Positions 9,331-17,278 of a stretch of DNA of 64,000 nt are shown here, piece by piece. Where the stretch lies: assembly GCA_009377645.1 (NCBI GenBank), contig WHTQ01000008.1, positions 27,999 to 91,998 on the forward strand, in the 5' to 3' direction. The translations under genes and the position numbers were made by a program. The notes below the pieces were generated by a model. That model had not been told where the DNA came from and ran no database searches. It saw nothing but the letters and a program-made list of their open reading frames with translations. The DNA is from Micromonosporaceae bacterium (GTDB lineage Bacteria > Actinomycetota > Actinomycetes > Mycobacteriales > Micromonosporaceae). Position 1 is the first letter of the stretch. Each line of letters begins with the position of its first letter.

Positions 9331-9483
9331 TTGGACAGCCTGCGGGAGTGGATCGACCAGGTCGAGGCGATGGGCGAGCTGGTGCGCGTGGCCGAGCCGG
9401 TGGACTGGGACCAGGAAGCGGGTGCGATCAGCTACCTTGCCGGCAAGACCGCCGGCAACCCGGCCATCCTCTTCGAGCGCATC
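9331..9483 (+). pseudogene. Truncated UbiD-family decarboxylase (N-terminus only)
   Basis: From a TTG preceded by GGAGGGGGAGACA, about 51 codons encode the classic UbiD start, including LREWIDQVEAMGELVRV and NPAILFERI. UbiD enzymes are prenylated-FMN-dependent (de)carboxylases of aromatic or unsaturated acids and are normally about 450-500 residues long, so nearly all of the enzyme is missing. Homology stops exactly where an opposite-strand transposase fragment begins. The stub is the last gene of the island operon. It suggests the intact operon once handled a carboxylic acid. Confidence 0.75.
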
Positions 9484-9505
9484 AAGGGCAGATCCGCTCG
9501 AAGAG
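9469..9505. repeat. Inverted repeat at the UbiD/transposase junction
   Basis: The 15-base arm CTCTTCGAGCGCATC (UbiD codons LFERI) is mirrored after seven bases by GATCCGCTCGAAGAG, which encodes LFERI of the transposase on the other strand; 14 of 15 positions match. The two truncated genes meet inside this repeat. Confidence 0.8.
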
Positions 9506-9625
9506 CACCTTCGCCGGGCGGGGCTTGGTGAACCGGCCGGTGAACTGCTTCCCATTGTCGGTTAACACTTCCGACGGGACGCCGTAGCGGTTCATCGCGG
9601 TGGTGAACGCTGTAGTAACGTGCCT
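9491..9625 (-). pseudogene. Fragment of an IS481/IS3-like DDE transposase
   Basis: About 45 codons on the minus strand resemble the integrase-core domain of IS481-type transposases: YGVPSEVLTDNGKQFTGRF contains the second catalytic Asp (DNGKQF), followed by KPRPAKVLFERIC. Both ends of the transposase are missing and no terminal inverted repeats are visible. It is a relic that probably helped truncate the ubiD gene it abuts. Confidence 0.7.
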
Positions 9626-9657
9626 GGTAGACAGCGGGGCGCCGGTCATACCATCGC

Positions 9658-9700
9658 CTCGTAAAGCACAGGTCGTCGTTCGATTCCGACAGGCGGCTCC
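9658..9700 (+). repeat. Right attachment site (attR-like), partial tRNA-Thr copy
   Basis: These 43 bases copy the anticodon-loop-to-3'-end half of tRNA-Thr (1761-1804) with one G deleted in the T-stem region. No 5' half of a tRNA precedes it, so it is not a gene. It marks the far end of the island; the next gene is ordinary chromosomal content. Confidence 0.85.
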
Positions 9701-9730
9701 GAGCCCAGCGCATGGACAGGGAGGCAGTCG

Positions 9731-10279
9731 ATGGGTGCCATACACGTGCACGAGTTCATGAGCCTCGACGGTGTGATCGACGCGCCCACGTGGACGTTCG
9801 ACTACGGCTTCGACCCCAAGATGGGGGAGGTCCTCGGCGCGGTCACGGGACGTTGCCGGGGCATCCTGCTCGGGCGCACGACCTACGAGATGTTCGAGCC
9901 GGCCTGGTCGACCCGGACCGTGGAGGACGATCCAGGTGCGCCGTTCTTCAACGACACCACCAAGTACGTCGTGTCCGGGACGCTCACGAATGCAACCTGG
10001 CGGAACTCAAAGGTCATCGGGGCGTACGACCCGGACGTGATCCGCAGCCTGCCGGACGAGATCGACGGTGACCTCTACGTCAGCGGCAGCATCACGCTGG
10101 TCCGAGCGATGCTCGCGGACCGCCTGGTCGACGAGCTGCATCTGTTCGTCTACCCGCTTACCCGCGGGTCCGGTCCGCGGCTGTTCCCCGAGGAAGCCGC
10201 GCCCAGCAAACTGTCGCTTGCGGCGCATGAGTCGTACGAGAACGGTGTGCTCTACCTGAACTACCGACCGCAGGCGTGA
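9731..10279 (+). CDS. Dihydrofolate-reductase-family (RibD C-terminal domain) reductase
   Basis: The 182-aa product is a single RibD-C/DHFR-like domain. Typical features are an N-terminal strand followed by MSLDGVIDAP, GILLGRTTYEMF, TTKYVVSGTL, the NADPH-site-like LYVSGSITLVRAMLADRLVDE and the C-terminal RGSGPRLFPE. Proteins of this YyaP/YwjB type reduce uncharacterised pterin- or flavin-like substrates with NADPH. The ATG follows GGGAGGCAGTCG. It is the first gene outside the island. Confidence 0.85.
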   Translation: MGAIHVHEFMSLDGVIDAPTWTFDYGFDPKMGEVLGAVTGRCRGILLGRTTYEMFEPAWSTRTVEDDPGAPFFNDTTKYVVSGTLTNATWRNSKVIGAYDPDVIRSLPDEIDGDLYVSGSITLVRAMLADRLVDELHLFVYPLTRGSGPRLFPEEAAPSKLSLAAHESYENGVLYLNYRPQA

Positions 10280-10301
10280 GGCCGCGTTCGCCTGCACCGC
10301 A

Positions 10302-11447
10302 TCAGCCCGGTCGCCCGAAGCTGTGGATCGGGTTCGAGTCCATGGCGGTGACGTGCACGCTGGACGTGGGGTTCGGCGCGTGCACGATCGAGCCGTCGCC
10401 GATGTACATCCCGACATGGCTTAGATCGCTGTAGTAGAAGACCAGGTCACCGGGGCGAAGGTTGCTCCGTTCCACGTACGGCATGACGGACCGCTGCTGA
10501 GCGGCGTTGTGGGGCAGGCTCACGCCGCCCTGCTCCCAGGCGGCCATGGTCAAGCCGGAACAGTCGTACGCGTCGGGACCGGCCGCTCCCCATTCGTACG
10601 ACTTGCCGACCTGCGCGCAGGCGAAGTCGAGGGCCGCGTCTGCCCCACCGCCCGGGTAGCTGACCGGGCACCCCGAGCTCGGTCCGCTGGAGCCGCTGTC
10701 GCTCTCCTCGGCTTCCGCTTCGGCCTCCGCTTCGGCCTCCGCCTCAGCTGCTGCCTCGGCTTCCGCTTCCGCCGCTGCCTCGGCCGCTGCCGCTGCTTCC
10801 GCCTCGGCCGCGGCGCGCTCCTCCGCGAGCAGCTCCTCATGGAGCCCTTCCAGCTCGTCGATCTCTACGTCGATCTCGTCGGCCCGCCGCGCCAGGTCCG
10901 TCTCCATCTCGGTGAGGTCGTCGATGAGCCCATCGAGCTCGGCCTGTTGGATCTGGTAGTCCGCCTTGACCGCGACCGCTCGGTTGATCTTCTCCTGCTG
11001 GGTCTTGGTGAACTGGTCCAGCATTGCCAGCTGGTCGGCGAGGGCGAATGGCGATCCGGTGGTGAGTAGCGCCCGCAGGGCGGATATGTTGCCGCCCTTG
11101 AAGCTGTACGCGGCGACGTCGGCGACGTCGGCCTGCGCCAGCTCCACCTGCCGCTCCAGCGGCCCGATCTTCGCGGCCAGCGCATCGGCTGCCTTCTGGT
11201 TATCCTTCAGCTCCAGCCGGGTGGCGTTGTGCTCCTCGATGATCGGCTCCAGCTCACGCCATTTCTCGTCGATCTGCGCCTTGACCTCCTCCGAGGTCCC
11301 CTGGGCAGCAGCGGCACCGGGGGTGAGGAGCACCGCCGGAGCAGTGACCACCATGAACAGTATGGCAGCGAGGGCGAACCGCCCTACCCTGGACCGGGCG
11401 CTCAGCCGGGCAGGCCTCGGCTGACGCTCCTGAGTGGTATGAGTCAC
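10302..11447 (-). CDS. Secreted NlpC/P60 peptidoglycan hydrolase with coiled coil
   Basis: This is a cell-wall endopeptidase that probably cuts peptide stems during growth or division (RipA-like). The 381-aa product has a signal peptide (about residues 1-45, ending in AAAAQ), a long coiled-coil region (about 46-210), a low-complexity Ala/Glu linker, and a C-terminal NlpC/P60 domain. The catalytic Cys is in AYDCSGLTMAAW and His in LSHVGMYIG, with a further His in SIVHAPNP. The GTG start follows GAGGGGTCGGTCCC and lies directly downstream of a c-di-AMP riboswitch, so expression probably responds to c-di-AMP. Longer upstream ORF starts would run through the riboswitch. Confidence 0.9.
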   Translation of the reverse strand: MTHTTQERQPRPARLSARSRVGRFALAAILFMVVTAPAVLLTPGAAAAQGTSEEVKAQIDEKWRELEPIIEEHNATRLELKDNQKAADALAAKIGPLERQVELAQADVADVAAYSFKGGNISALRALLTTGSPFALADQLAMLDQFTKTQQEKINRAVAVKADYQIQQAELDGLIDDLTEMETDLARRADEIDVEIDELEGLHEELLAEERAAAEAEAAAAAEAAAEAEAEAAAEAEAEAEAEAEAEESDSGSSGPSSGCPVSYPGGGADAALDFACAQVGKSYEWGAAGPDAYDCSGLTMAAWEQGGVSLPHNAAQQRSVMPYVERSNLRPGDLVFYYSDLSHVGMYIGDGSIVHAPNPTSSVHVTAMDSNPIHSFGRPG

Positions 11448-11466
11448 GGGACCGACCCCTCTTCCG

Positions 11467-11642
11467 TGACCGCCTACCGGGTTAGCTGACGGGTTCGGGC
11501 TGGAAGACGCCCTACCGCGATGGCTCGCGGACTCACCCCGGTGGTGCACGGATCCCCGGCTCACCAAGAACCGACTCGCTGGCGACTCGGCGGTGCTGGC
11601 CGGGGACACCCCGGGTTGGGGAACCGACATCCGGCTCAACGA
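11467..11642 (-). promoter_or_regulatory. c-di-AMP riboswitch (ydaO/yuaA type)
   Basis: Read on the minus strand, the leader contains the conserved blocks of actinobacterial ydaO elements: GGTTCCCCAACCCGGGG near the start, CCGGGGTGAGTCCGC in the middle, GGTAGGGCG, and GCCCGAACCCGTCAGCTAAC near the end. Such switches control resuscitation-promoting and NlpC/P60 wall-hydrolase genes in actinobacteria and turn them down when c-di-AMP is high. It sits immediately in front of the NlpC/P60 gene. Confidence 0.88.
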
Positions 11643-11648
11643 CTGCCG

Positions 11649-11677
11649 AGCCTAAACTTCATGCCGACCACGGTCAA
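11649..11677 (-). promoter_or_regulatory. Predicted SigA-like promoter for the riboswitch transcript
   Basis: On the minus strand TTGACC is followed after 17 bases by TAGGCT. Transcription would start near 11642, just before the riboswitch blocks. The spacing and position are good, but no start-site data exist here. Confidence 0.55.
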
Positions 11678-11891
11678 GTGATGAGTCAAATAGATTCACC
11701 GGGTAGTCGCATCCATACCCTGTGCAGCACGCGTCCCACGAGTCAGTGGGTCATGCCGGGCGCGAGCGGCGTTCACCCGGTAGGGCACCGCCCACAGTGT
11801 ACACTACGGCGGGCCGTGACGATTGACGCCTCCGCGGACTCTCCTTGCCGCCACCGATCTCCTGGTCGGTCACCGTCACCGTCCATTCAGA

Positions 11892-12269
11892 TCAGATGGC
11901 GAAGAACAGGACGTAGCCGGCGAGCACCGAGCCGACCAGCGCGGTGCCGTAGGTGCCGGCCGCGATCAGCTGGTCGTAGCGGCGCAGCTGCAGCCCGTCG
12001 ATCAGCGTGAACCGGAACCGGTGTGCGAAGTGGATCAGCGACAGCACGCACAGGCCGAGCAGCGCCAGCCGGGTGACCGCGTGGGTCACCACCGCGTCCA
12101 GGTGGGCGTGGTCCGGCGGGTCGATCCAGCCGAGCGGAAACGCCAGCCCGAACAGGAACAGCAGCGCCGGGATGGCCAGCGCCGCCACCACCCCGCCAGC
12201 GCTGAACCCGAGCCAGATGAACGGTTCCGCGGAGCGCTTCGGTCCACTCCGTCCACTCCGTCCACTCAT
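11892..12269 (-). CDS. frdD: Fumarate reductase/succinate dehydrogenase membrane anchor D
   Basis: The 125-aa product is the second small membrane anchor of a quinol:fumarate reductase-type complex. It has three hydrophobic helices (about residues 18-42, 62-85 and 100-124), and the ATRLALLGLCVLSLIHFAHR region corresponds to the middle helix of FrdD. It ties the FrdAB head to the membrane and helps form the quinone site. Its ATG overlaps the frdC stop by four bases, so the pair is translationally coupled. It is the last gene of the operon. Confidence 0.82.
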   Translation of the reverse strand: MSGRSGRSGPKRSAEPFIWLGFSAGGVVAALAIPALLFLFGLAFPLGWIDPPDHAHLDAVVTHAVTRLALLGLCVLSLIHFAHRFRFTLIDGLQLRRYDQLIAAGTYGTALVGSVLAGYVLFFAI

Positions 12270-12679
12270 GCGAGCACCACCAACCAGATCAGGAACCCGG
12301 ACACCACAACCCAGGCCGCGAAGATCGGCCCGGCGAGCAGGGTCGGCGGGACCCGGCGCCCGCGCAGCCGCACCACCGTGGCCTGCGGCGCGGCCTGGAA
12401 GAACGTCACGGCGTGCAGCACCGCGAACCCGAGCGCGACCGCGTTCAGCGCGATCATGAACGGGTTCGCCGACCAGTCCAGGAAGCGCTGGTACGCGGAC
12501 TCGCTCTGCCCGACCGCGTACGCCAACACCAGCAGGTAGGCCACGAACCAGGCCACGAACAGGCTGCTCAGCTCGCGCAGGATGAACAGCAGGTACGAGC
12601 GGCGGCGGGCCCACCAGAACCGGGGCACCGGTGGCCGGTAGAGCCGGGCCTGGAAGCCGGGGTCGGTCGACGTGCTCAT
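12266..12679 (-). CDS. frdC: Fumarate reductase/succinate dehydrogenase membrane anchor C
   Basis: This 137-aa anchor subunit has the FrdC start pattern YRPPVPRFWWARRRSYLLFILRE trimmed here to its hallmark WWARRRSYLLFILRE. Three membrane helices follow (about residues 30-52, 66-90 and 112-136). Together with FrdD it docks the catalytic dimer. The ATG lies six bases after the frdB stop with GAGAAG upstream; a GTG overlapping that stop is a less likely start. Confidence 0.82.
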   Translation of the reverse strand: MSTSTDPGFQARLYRPPVPRFWWARRRSYLLFILRELSSLFVAWFVAYLLVLAYAVGQSESAYQRFLDWSANPFMIALNAVALGFAVLHAVTFFQAAPQATVVRLRGRRVPPTLLAGPIFAAWVVVSGFLIWLVVLA

Positions 12680-12684
12680 GTCGT

Positions 12685-13437
12685 TCACTTCTCGGCCGCC
12701 CGGGGGAGCAGCAGCGACTTGGCCGCCTCGGTCGCCGCGGTCACCTTGTACCGCTGGATCGCGCCGGCCGGGTCGACCCCCTTCGGGCAGGCGCTGGTGC
12801 ACTCGCCCACGAACGTGCAGCCCCACACCCCGTCGTGCCCGGACAGCTCGGCCATCCGCAGCGCGTTCCCGGCATCGCGGGAGTCCATATTGTACCGCTG
12901 CGCCAGCGCGATCGCCGCCGGGCCGACGAACGACTGGTCCAGCCCGTACACCGGGCACGCCGAGTAGCAGAGCATGCAGTTGATGCACATGCTGTACTGG
13001 TGGTACTCCTCGAGTTCCTCCGGGGTCTGCAGGTACTCCCCGTGCGCCCCCTCGGGTGGCGCCTCGTCGTCGGCGACGATCCACGGCTTGACCCGGCCCA
13101 GCTTGTGCACGAAGTCGGTCATCTCGATCACCAGGTCCCGGATCACCGGGAAGTTGCGCAGCGGCTCCACCCGGACAGGTCCCGGCGCGAAGTCGCTCAG
13201 GAACGCGGCGCAGGTCAGCACCGGCTCCCCGTTGACCGTCATGCCGCAGCTGCCGCAGATCCCCATCCGGCACGACCACCGGTAGGACAGCGTCCCGTCG
13301 AGCCGGTCCTTGACGTAGTTGAGGCCGTCCAGCACCGCCCACTCCTCGCGCAGCGGCACCTCGTACTCCTCGAAGGTCGGCTTCGACTCCTGCTCCGGCC
13401 GATACCGCGCGACCTGGAGTGTGATCCGCTCCTCCAT
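12685..13437 (-). CDS. frdB: Fumarate reductase/succinate dehydrogenase iron-sulfur subunit
   Basis: The 250-aa product relays electrons between FrdA and quinone through three clusters. A plant-type 2Fe-2S site is in [21 protein letters not shown] (about residues 57-77). The second domain holds [13 protein letters not shown] and [15 protein letters not shown] for the 4Fe-4S and 3Fe-4S clusters. It starts 7 bases after the frdA stop in a tight frdABCD operon. The anchors are FrdCD-like rather than SdhCD-like, but sequence alone does not tell whether succinate oxidation or fumarate reduction dominates in vivo. Confidence 0.93.
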   Translation of the reverse strand: MEERITLQVARYRPEQESKPTFEEYEVPLREEWAVLDGLNYVKDRLDGTLSYRWSCRMGICGSCGMTVNGEPVLTCAAFLSDFAPGPVRVEPLRNFPVIRDLVIEMTDFVHKLGRVKPWIVADDEAPPEGAHGEYLQTPEELEEYHQYSMCINCMLCYSACPVYGLDQSFVGPAAIALAQRYNMDSRDAGNALRMAELSGHDGVWGCTFVGECTSACPKGVDPAGAIQRYKVTAATEAAKSLLLPRAAEK

Positions 13438-13444
13438 GCCTGAG

Positions 13445-15187
13445 CTACCTCCCGTAGATCCGTTCGCCTGGCGGCCAGCGGGTGATCGTGACCGGCAGAT
13501 ATGACACGTGCGGGACCCCGTCCGGGTCGCGGGTGGCTACCGAGTGGGCGAGGAACTTGTCGTCGTTCCGGGCGGGGAAGTCGGTGCGCTGGTGGGCACC
13601 GCGGGACTCCTCCCGCCGCAGGGCACTGTGGACCACGCACTCGGCCACGTCCAGCATCGCGGACAGCTCCAGCGCTGAGGTCAGCTCGGTGTTGAAGGTC
13701 CGGCTCGGGTCGTCGATGGTGGCCGATCCGGCCCGCTCCTGCAGCTCTCGCAGCGCCCCGGCGGCCTTGGCCAGCGACGACCCGTCCCGGTAGATGCCGG
13801 CGCTACCCTCCATCGTGTGCTGCAGCTGCTCCCGGATGTCGGCCAGCCGCTCGGTTCCGTCGCGGCGCCCAAGCAGGTCCTGCGCCAGCCGGCGGTGCTC
13901 GTCGGCCGCCTGCGCCTCGACCGCCGGTCCGGCCAGCGGCTCGGTCTGGGCCGCGTGCCGGGCTGCCGCCACCCCGGCCCGGGCACCGAAGACCAGCAGC
14001 TCCGGCAGCGAGTTCGAGCCGAGCCGGTTGGCGCCGTTGATGGACACGCACGCGACCTCACCGGCGGCGTAGAGGCCGGGCAGCGGGGTGGCGCCGTCGA
14101 TGTCGGTGTGGACTCCGCCCATCGAGTAGTGGACCACCGGCCGGATCGGGATCAGGTCGGTGACCGGGTCGATCTTCTCGTACTTGCGGCACAGCTCCCG
14201 TACGAACGGCAGCTTGGTGTCGATCACCTTCGCACCCAGGTGGCGCAGGTCCAGGTAGGTGACCGGCCCGTACGGGCTGTCCGCCGCCCGTCCCTTCTCG
14301 ACCTCCCCGACGAACGCCTGCGAGACCCGGTCCCGCGGCCCGAGCTCCATGCTGCGCAGCACCGGTTGCTCGGTCGGCTGGCCGAGGTCGTAGTCCTGTA
14401 GGTAACGGTAACCGTCCTTGTTGAGCAGCCAGCCCCCCTCGGCCCGGGCCGCTTCGGTGATCAGGATGCCGGTGAACGGGAGCCCGGTCGGGTGGTACTG
14501 CACGAACTCCAGGTCCTTGAGCGGCACGCCGGCCCGGTAGGCCAGCGCCATCCCGTCGCCGGTCTTGATCGCCGCGTTGGTGGTGAACGGGAAGACCCGG
14601 CCGGCCCCGCCGGTGGCGAGGATCACCGACCGGCCCAGCAGGGTCTCGATCCGGCCGGACATCAGCTCGATCGCCACCACCCCGGCGACCCGCCCCTCGT
14701 CCACCAGCAGCTTGCTGACGAACCATTCGTCATACCGGGTCACCGGCGGAAACTTCAGCGAGGTCTGGAACAGCGTGTGGAGCATGTGGAACCCGGTCTT
14801 GTCGGCGGCGAACCAGGTGCGCTCCTTCCTCATCCCACCGAACGGCCGGACCGCCACGGTGCCGTCCGGCTCCCGGCTCCACGGGCAGCCCCAGTGCTCC
14901 AGCCGCAGCAGCTCCTCTGGCGCCTCCCGTACGAACGCCTCAACCGCGTCCTGGTCGGCCAGCCAGTCGCTGCCCGAGATCGTGTCGTAGGCGTGCTCGT
15001 CGAGGCTGTCGTCGGCGGCGATCGCGCCTGCCGCGCCGCCCTCGGCGGACACCGTGTGGCTGCGCATCGGGTAGACTTTGGACACTACCGCCACGCTCAG
15101 GCTCGGGTCGGTCTCGGCGACCGCGATGGCGGCGCGTAACCCGGCACCACCACCACCCACGATGATCACGTCGTGCTGGACCGTCAT
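13445..15187 (-). CDS. frdA: Fumarate reductase/succinate dehydrogenase flavoprotein subunit
   Basis: This is the catalytic subunit that interconverts succinate and fumarate. The 580-aa product opens with the FAD dinucleotide-binding motif [14 protein letters not shown] (about residues 9-22). It carries the His for covalent FAD in [15 protein letters not shown] (about 43-57), the capping-domain HPTG, and the active-site region [14 protein letters not shown]. Its length matches the family. The ATG overlaps the stop of the upstream 77-aa gene (ATGA), so both are translated together. Confidence 0.95.
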   Translation of the reverse strand: MTVQHDVIIVGGGGAGLRAAIAVAETDPSLSVAVVSKVYPMRSHTVSAEGGAAGAIAADDSLDEHAYDTISGSDWLADQDAVEAFVREAPEELLRLEHWGCPWSREPDGTVAVRPFGGMRKERTWFAADKTGFHMLHTLFQTSLKFPPVTRYDEWFVSKLLVDEGRVAGVVAIELMSGRIETLLGRSVILATGGAGRVFPFTTNAAIKTGDGMALAYRAGVPLKDLEFVQYHPTGLPFTGILITEAARAEGGWLLNKDGYRYLQDYDLGQPTEQPVLRSMELGPRDRVSQAFVGEVEKGRAADSPYGPVTYLDLRHLGAKVIDTKLPFVRELCRKYEKIDPVTDLIPIRPVVHYSMGGVHTDIDGATPLPGLYAAGEVACVSINGANRLGSNSLPELLVFGARAGVAAARHAAQTEPLAGPAVEAQAADEHRRLAQDLLGRRDGTERLADIREQLQHTMEGSAGIYRDGSSLAKAAGALRELQERAGSATIDDPSRTFNTELTSALELSAMLDVAECVVHSALRREESRGAHQRTDFPARNDDKFLAHSVATRDPDGVPHVSYLPVTITRWPPGERIYGR

Positions 15188-15417
15188 GCGCCGTGCTCCG
15201 GGCCCGGATCGTCCAGCAGCACCTTCCCGTCGTGGCGGACCGCGGTCTCCCGGATGCTCCCGTCGTGGTACTCATGCCGGGTTCGCCGGCAACCACAGGC
15301 GTAGAACTGGTCGTAGATGACCAGGCCGTCGTCGTCCCGGTCCCGGTAGTGCTCGCCGTCCACCCGCCTGCCGCAGGGCGCCAGGTCGCCGGTGAAGCGT
15401 TCCCTCGTGCCGACCAT
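15184..15417 (-). CDS. Small conserved protein coupled to frdA
   Basis: This 77-aa soluble protein is rich in charged residues and aromatics, with two close cysteines ([14 protein letters not shown]) and one further upstream ([13 protein letters not shown]). I know of no function. The Cys/His content could bind a metal or cluster. The ATG is preceded by GACGATGGTC without a strong Shine-Dalgarno. Its stop overlaps the frdA start by four bases, which makes it the first gene of the fumarate reductase operon and suggests a role in assembly, flavinylation or regulation of that complex (inference). Confidence 0.6.
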   Translation of the reverse strand: MVGTRERFTGDLAPCGRRVDGEHYRDRDDDGLVIYDQFYACGCRRTRHEYHDGSIRETAVRHDGKVLLDDPGPEHGA

Positions 15418-15630
15418 CGTCTGAGTCCTCCGCACTCTCCGGATGCAATGGGCGCGGAGGCCGGGCTCCGCGCCGCGCTCGCTGGCCGTTCTCTCGGTGG
15501 TTTTGTTGCCAATATCACATACCTTCTCACCCGCCGCACGCCAATGGAAGCCCCCGCGCTGGGGAGAGTTCGGATCGGTCGGCCGAGCTGCTAGAACACG
15601 GGCCACCCGGACCCGGGTACGCTGGCCGGC

Positions 15631-16467
15631 GTGCCCGAGGGACACACGATCCACCGGCTGGCCGCGTCCCACCGGTCGTGGTTCGCCAGGGCCCGGGTCA
15701 GCGCCGCCAGCCCGCAGGGCCGGTTCGCCGCCGGCGCCGGCTGGCTGTCCGGGCGCCGGTTGCGCGACACCGAGGCGTACGGCAAGCACCTGCTGCACCA
15801 CTTCGCCGGCGGCCGCACGCTGCACGTCCACCTCGGCCTCTACGGGAGGTTCAGTGACGGCCCGGCGCCGGCCCCGCCGCCGGTCGGGCAGGTCCGGTTG
15901 CGGCTGGTCTCCGACCGGCACTGGCTGGACCTGCGCGGCCCGGCGGCCTGCGAGCTGCTCGATCCGCCGGCGGTGGCCGCGCTGCGGGACCGGCTCGGGG
16001 CCGACCCGCTGCGCGACGACGCCGACCCGGACCGGGCGTACCAGCGGATCAGCCGGCGTGCCACGCCGCTGGCGGCGCTGCTGCTGGATCAGTCGATCGT
16101 GGCCGGCCCGGGGCTGGTGTACGTGAGCGAGGTGCTGTTCCGGGCCGGGATCGCCCCAACCAGCCCCGGCCGGGAGCTGACCGGTCCGGCCTGGCAGGAG
16201 CTGTGGCGGGACCTGTGCGCGCTGATGAAGGAGGGGTGCGCGAGCGGCCGGATCGACACCGTCCACAGCGCCCACGAGCCTGCGGCGATGGGGCGCGCAC
16301 CGCGGGTGGACCGGCACGGCGGCGAGGTGTACGTGTACCGGCGGGCGGGCCAGCCGTGCCTGGTCTGCGACACCGAGGTCCGGCGGGCCGGGCTGGCCGG
16401 CCGCCACTCGTACTGGTGCCCCTCCTGCCAGCCGGAGGTCAGCGGCCGGGACCGGCCAGGTTCTTGA
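15631..16467 (+). CDS. nei: Fpg/Nei-family DNA glycosylase/AP lyase
   Basis: This is a base-excision repair enzyme that removes oxidised bases and cleaves the abasic site. The 278-aa product starts MPEGHTIHRLA: after Met removal Pro2 is the Schiff-base nucleophile and Glu3 the acid. The helix-two-turn-helix region contains LLLDQSIVAGPGLVYVSEVLF. The C-terminal zinc finger has CLVC and CPSC pairs. The MPEGHTIHR start is typical of the actinobacterial Nei branch rather than MutM. The GTG start is fixed by this catalytic terminus. Its 3' end overlaps the convergent GNAT gene by 29 bases. Confidence 0.92.
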   Translation: MPEGHTIHRLAASHRSWFARARVSAASPQGRFAAGAGWLSGRRLRDTEAYGKHLLHHFAGGRTLHVHLGLYGRFSDGPAPAPPPVGQVRLRLVSDRHWLDLRGPAACELLDPPAVAALRDRLGADPLRDDADPDRAYQRISRRATPLAALLLDQSIVAGPGLVYVSEVLFRAGIAPTSPGRELTGPAWQELWRDLCALMKEGCASGRIDTVHSAHEPAAMGRAPRVDRHGGEVYVYRRAGQPCLVCDTEVRRAGLAGRHSYWCPSCQPEVSGRDRPGS

Positions 16468-16948
16468 CCAGGATCTGGCAGAGCTCGCGCCGGCGGTACG
16501 TGCTCCCGTCCGGCCGCACCTCCTCGGAGCTGGTCGGGATCGGCGGGTGTGGCCACTCTCGATAGCCGTGCCGGCGGTAGAGCCTGGCCGCGTCGTGGTT
16601 GTCGAGCGCCACCCCCAGCGCCACCCGGGAGTGACCGAGCTCCCGGAGGACGCGTTCGGCGGCGCGGATCAGTCGGCTGCCGATCCGGCGGTTGCGGAGC
16701 CCGGCGCGCACCTCGAGATGCTGCAGCAGCGGGACCCCGGGCAATCGCTCCCGCAGTTCCGGCTCGTCGGCTGGCTCGAACCGGAGGTAGACGTCACCGA
16801 CCGCGGCGGCACCCAGCCAGGCCGCCAGCAGCAGGCCGTGCCCGACCCGCTGCCGGCGCAGCCGGTCGTCGAAGTAGTGCTGCTGACCCAGCCCGCGTAC
16901 CAGGGCTGGGAGGTCAGCCGGGGTGGCGGTGTGGACGGTGTGGGTCAC
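16439..16948 (-). CDS. GNAT-family N-acetyltransferase
   Basis: The 169-aa product has the GNAT fold landmarks: an N-terminal strand and helix (TPADLPALVRGL), the acetyl-CoA pyrophosphate loop NRRIGSRLIRAAE (about residues 92-104), and the C-terminal LDNHDAARLYRRHGYRE typical of beta5-alpha4. The substrate is unknown. The start is a GTG. The gene is convergent with nei and their ends overlap, so each may limit the other's transcription. Confidence 0.8.
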   Translation of the reverse strand: MTHTVHTATPADLPALVRGLGQQHYFDDRLRRQRVGHGLLLAAWLGAAAVGDVYLRFEPADEPELRERLPGVPLLQHLEVRAGLRNRRIGSRLIRAAERVLRELGHSRVALGVALDNHDAARLYRRHGYREWPHPPIPTSSEEVRPDGSTYRRRELCQILVKNLAGPGR

Positions 16949-16999
16949 TGGTGTCTCCCTCCCAGCCCCGGCGTGGGCGGCCGGCGTGGCGGGCGCCCT

Positions 17000-17278
17000 T
17001 TAGGCGTATCCCACGGCGACCACAAAGGCCACCACGAGAGCGGCGAGGATCAGGAGGGTGGCGATGCTCGTGGCTACGAAGCTGCGGGCCAGCTCGATGA
17101 CGGGTGCCACCGCCTGGCCGACCGTCCGCACCGCGAGCGCCACCAGGACGGCCACGATAAGCAGGGTCAGCAGCTGGAGGGCGCGGTCGCCGTCGGCGAG
17201 CGGTTCGGGTGCCTGGAGGAGCACAGACGCGGGTTCATCGGGGCTTGCCAACCAGGCGACGGCGGTTAAGGTGTTCAT
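17000..17278 (-). CDS. Small membrane protein of unknown function
   Basis: This 92-aa product has two hydrophobic stretches (about residues 36-60 and 68-90) separated by a short amphipathic segment, so it is probably a two-helix membrane hairpin. The N-terminal 30 residues are polar to mildly acidic. The ATG has a clear GAGGAG seven bases upstream. I recognise no family. It is divergent from the XRE-regulator operon and shares with it a 416-base intergenic region containing palindromes. Confidence 0.55.
   Translation of the reverse strand: MNTLTAVAWLASPDEPASVLLQAPEPLADGDRALQLLTLLIVAVLVALAVRTVGQAVAPVIELARSFVATSIATLLILAALVVAFVVAVGYA

Larger units (their letters stand above)
1761..9700 (+). mobile_element. 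Remnant integrative island in tRNA-Thr carrying a transport and catabolic operon
   Basis: The segment is bounded by direct repeats of the tRNA-Thr 3' half. Just inside the left end is a decayed tyrosine integrase, the usual place for int in tRNA-integrated elements. The cargo is an ABC importer, a tandem-cupin protein, an EutA-like protein and a UbiD stub joined to a transposase fragment. No replication or transfer genes are visible, and the integrase lacks its catalytic domain, so the island looks fixed. The boundaries are seen directly; the history of integration is inferred. Confidence 0.7.

Noticed and set aside
9658..9700. Second tRNA-Thr gene
   Set aside because: Only the 3' half is present and one base is deleted from the T-stem region, so it cannot fold as a tRNA. 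It is an attachment-site copy.
15480..15560. Rex or Crp operator upstream of the frd operon
   Set aside because: TGTGATATTGGCAACA in this AT-richer stretch has only one good half-site, which is not enough to call an operator.
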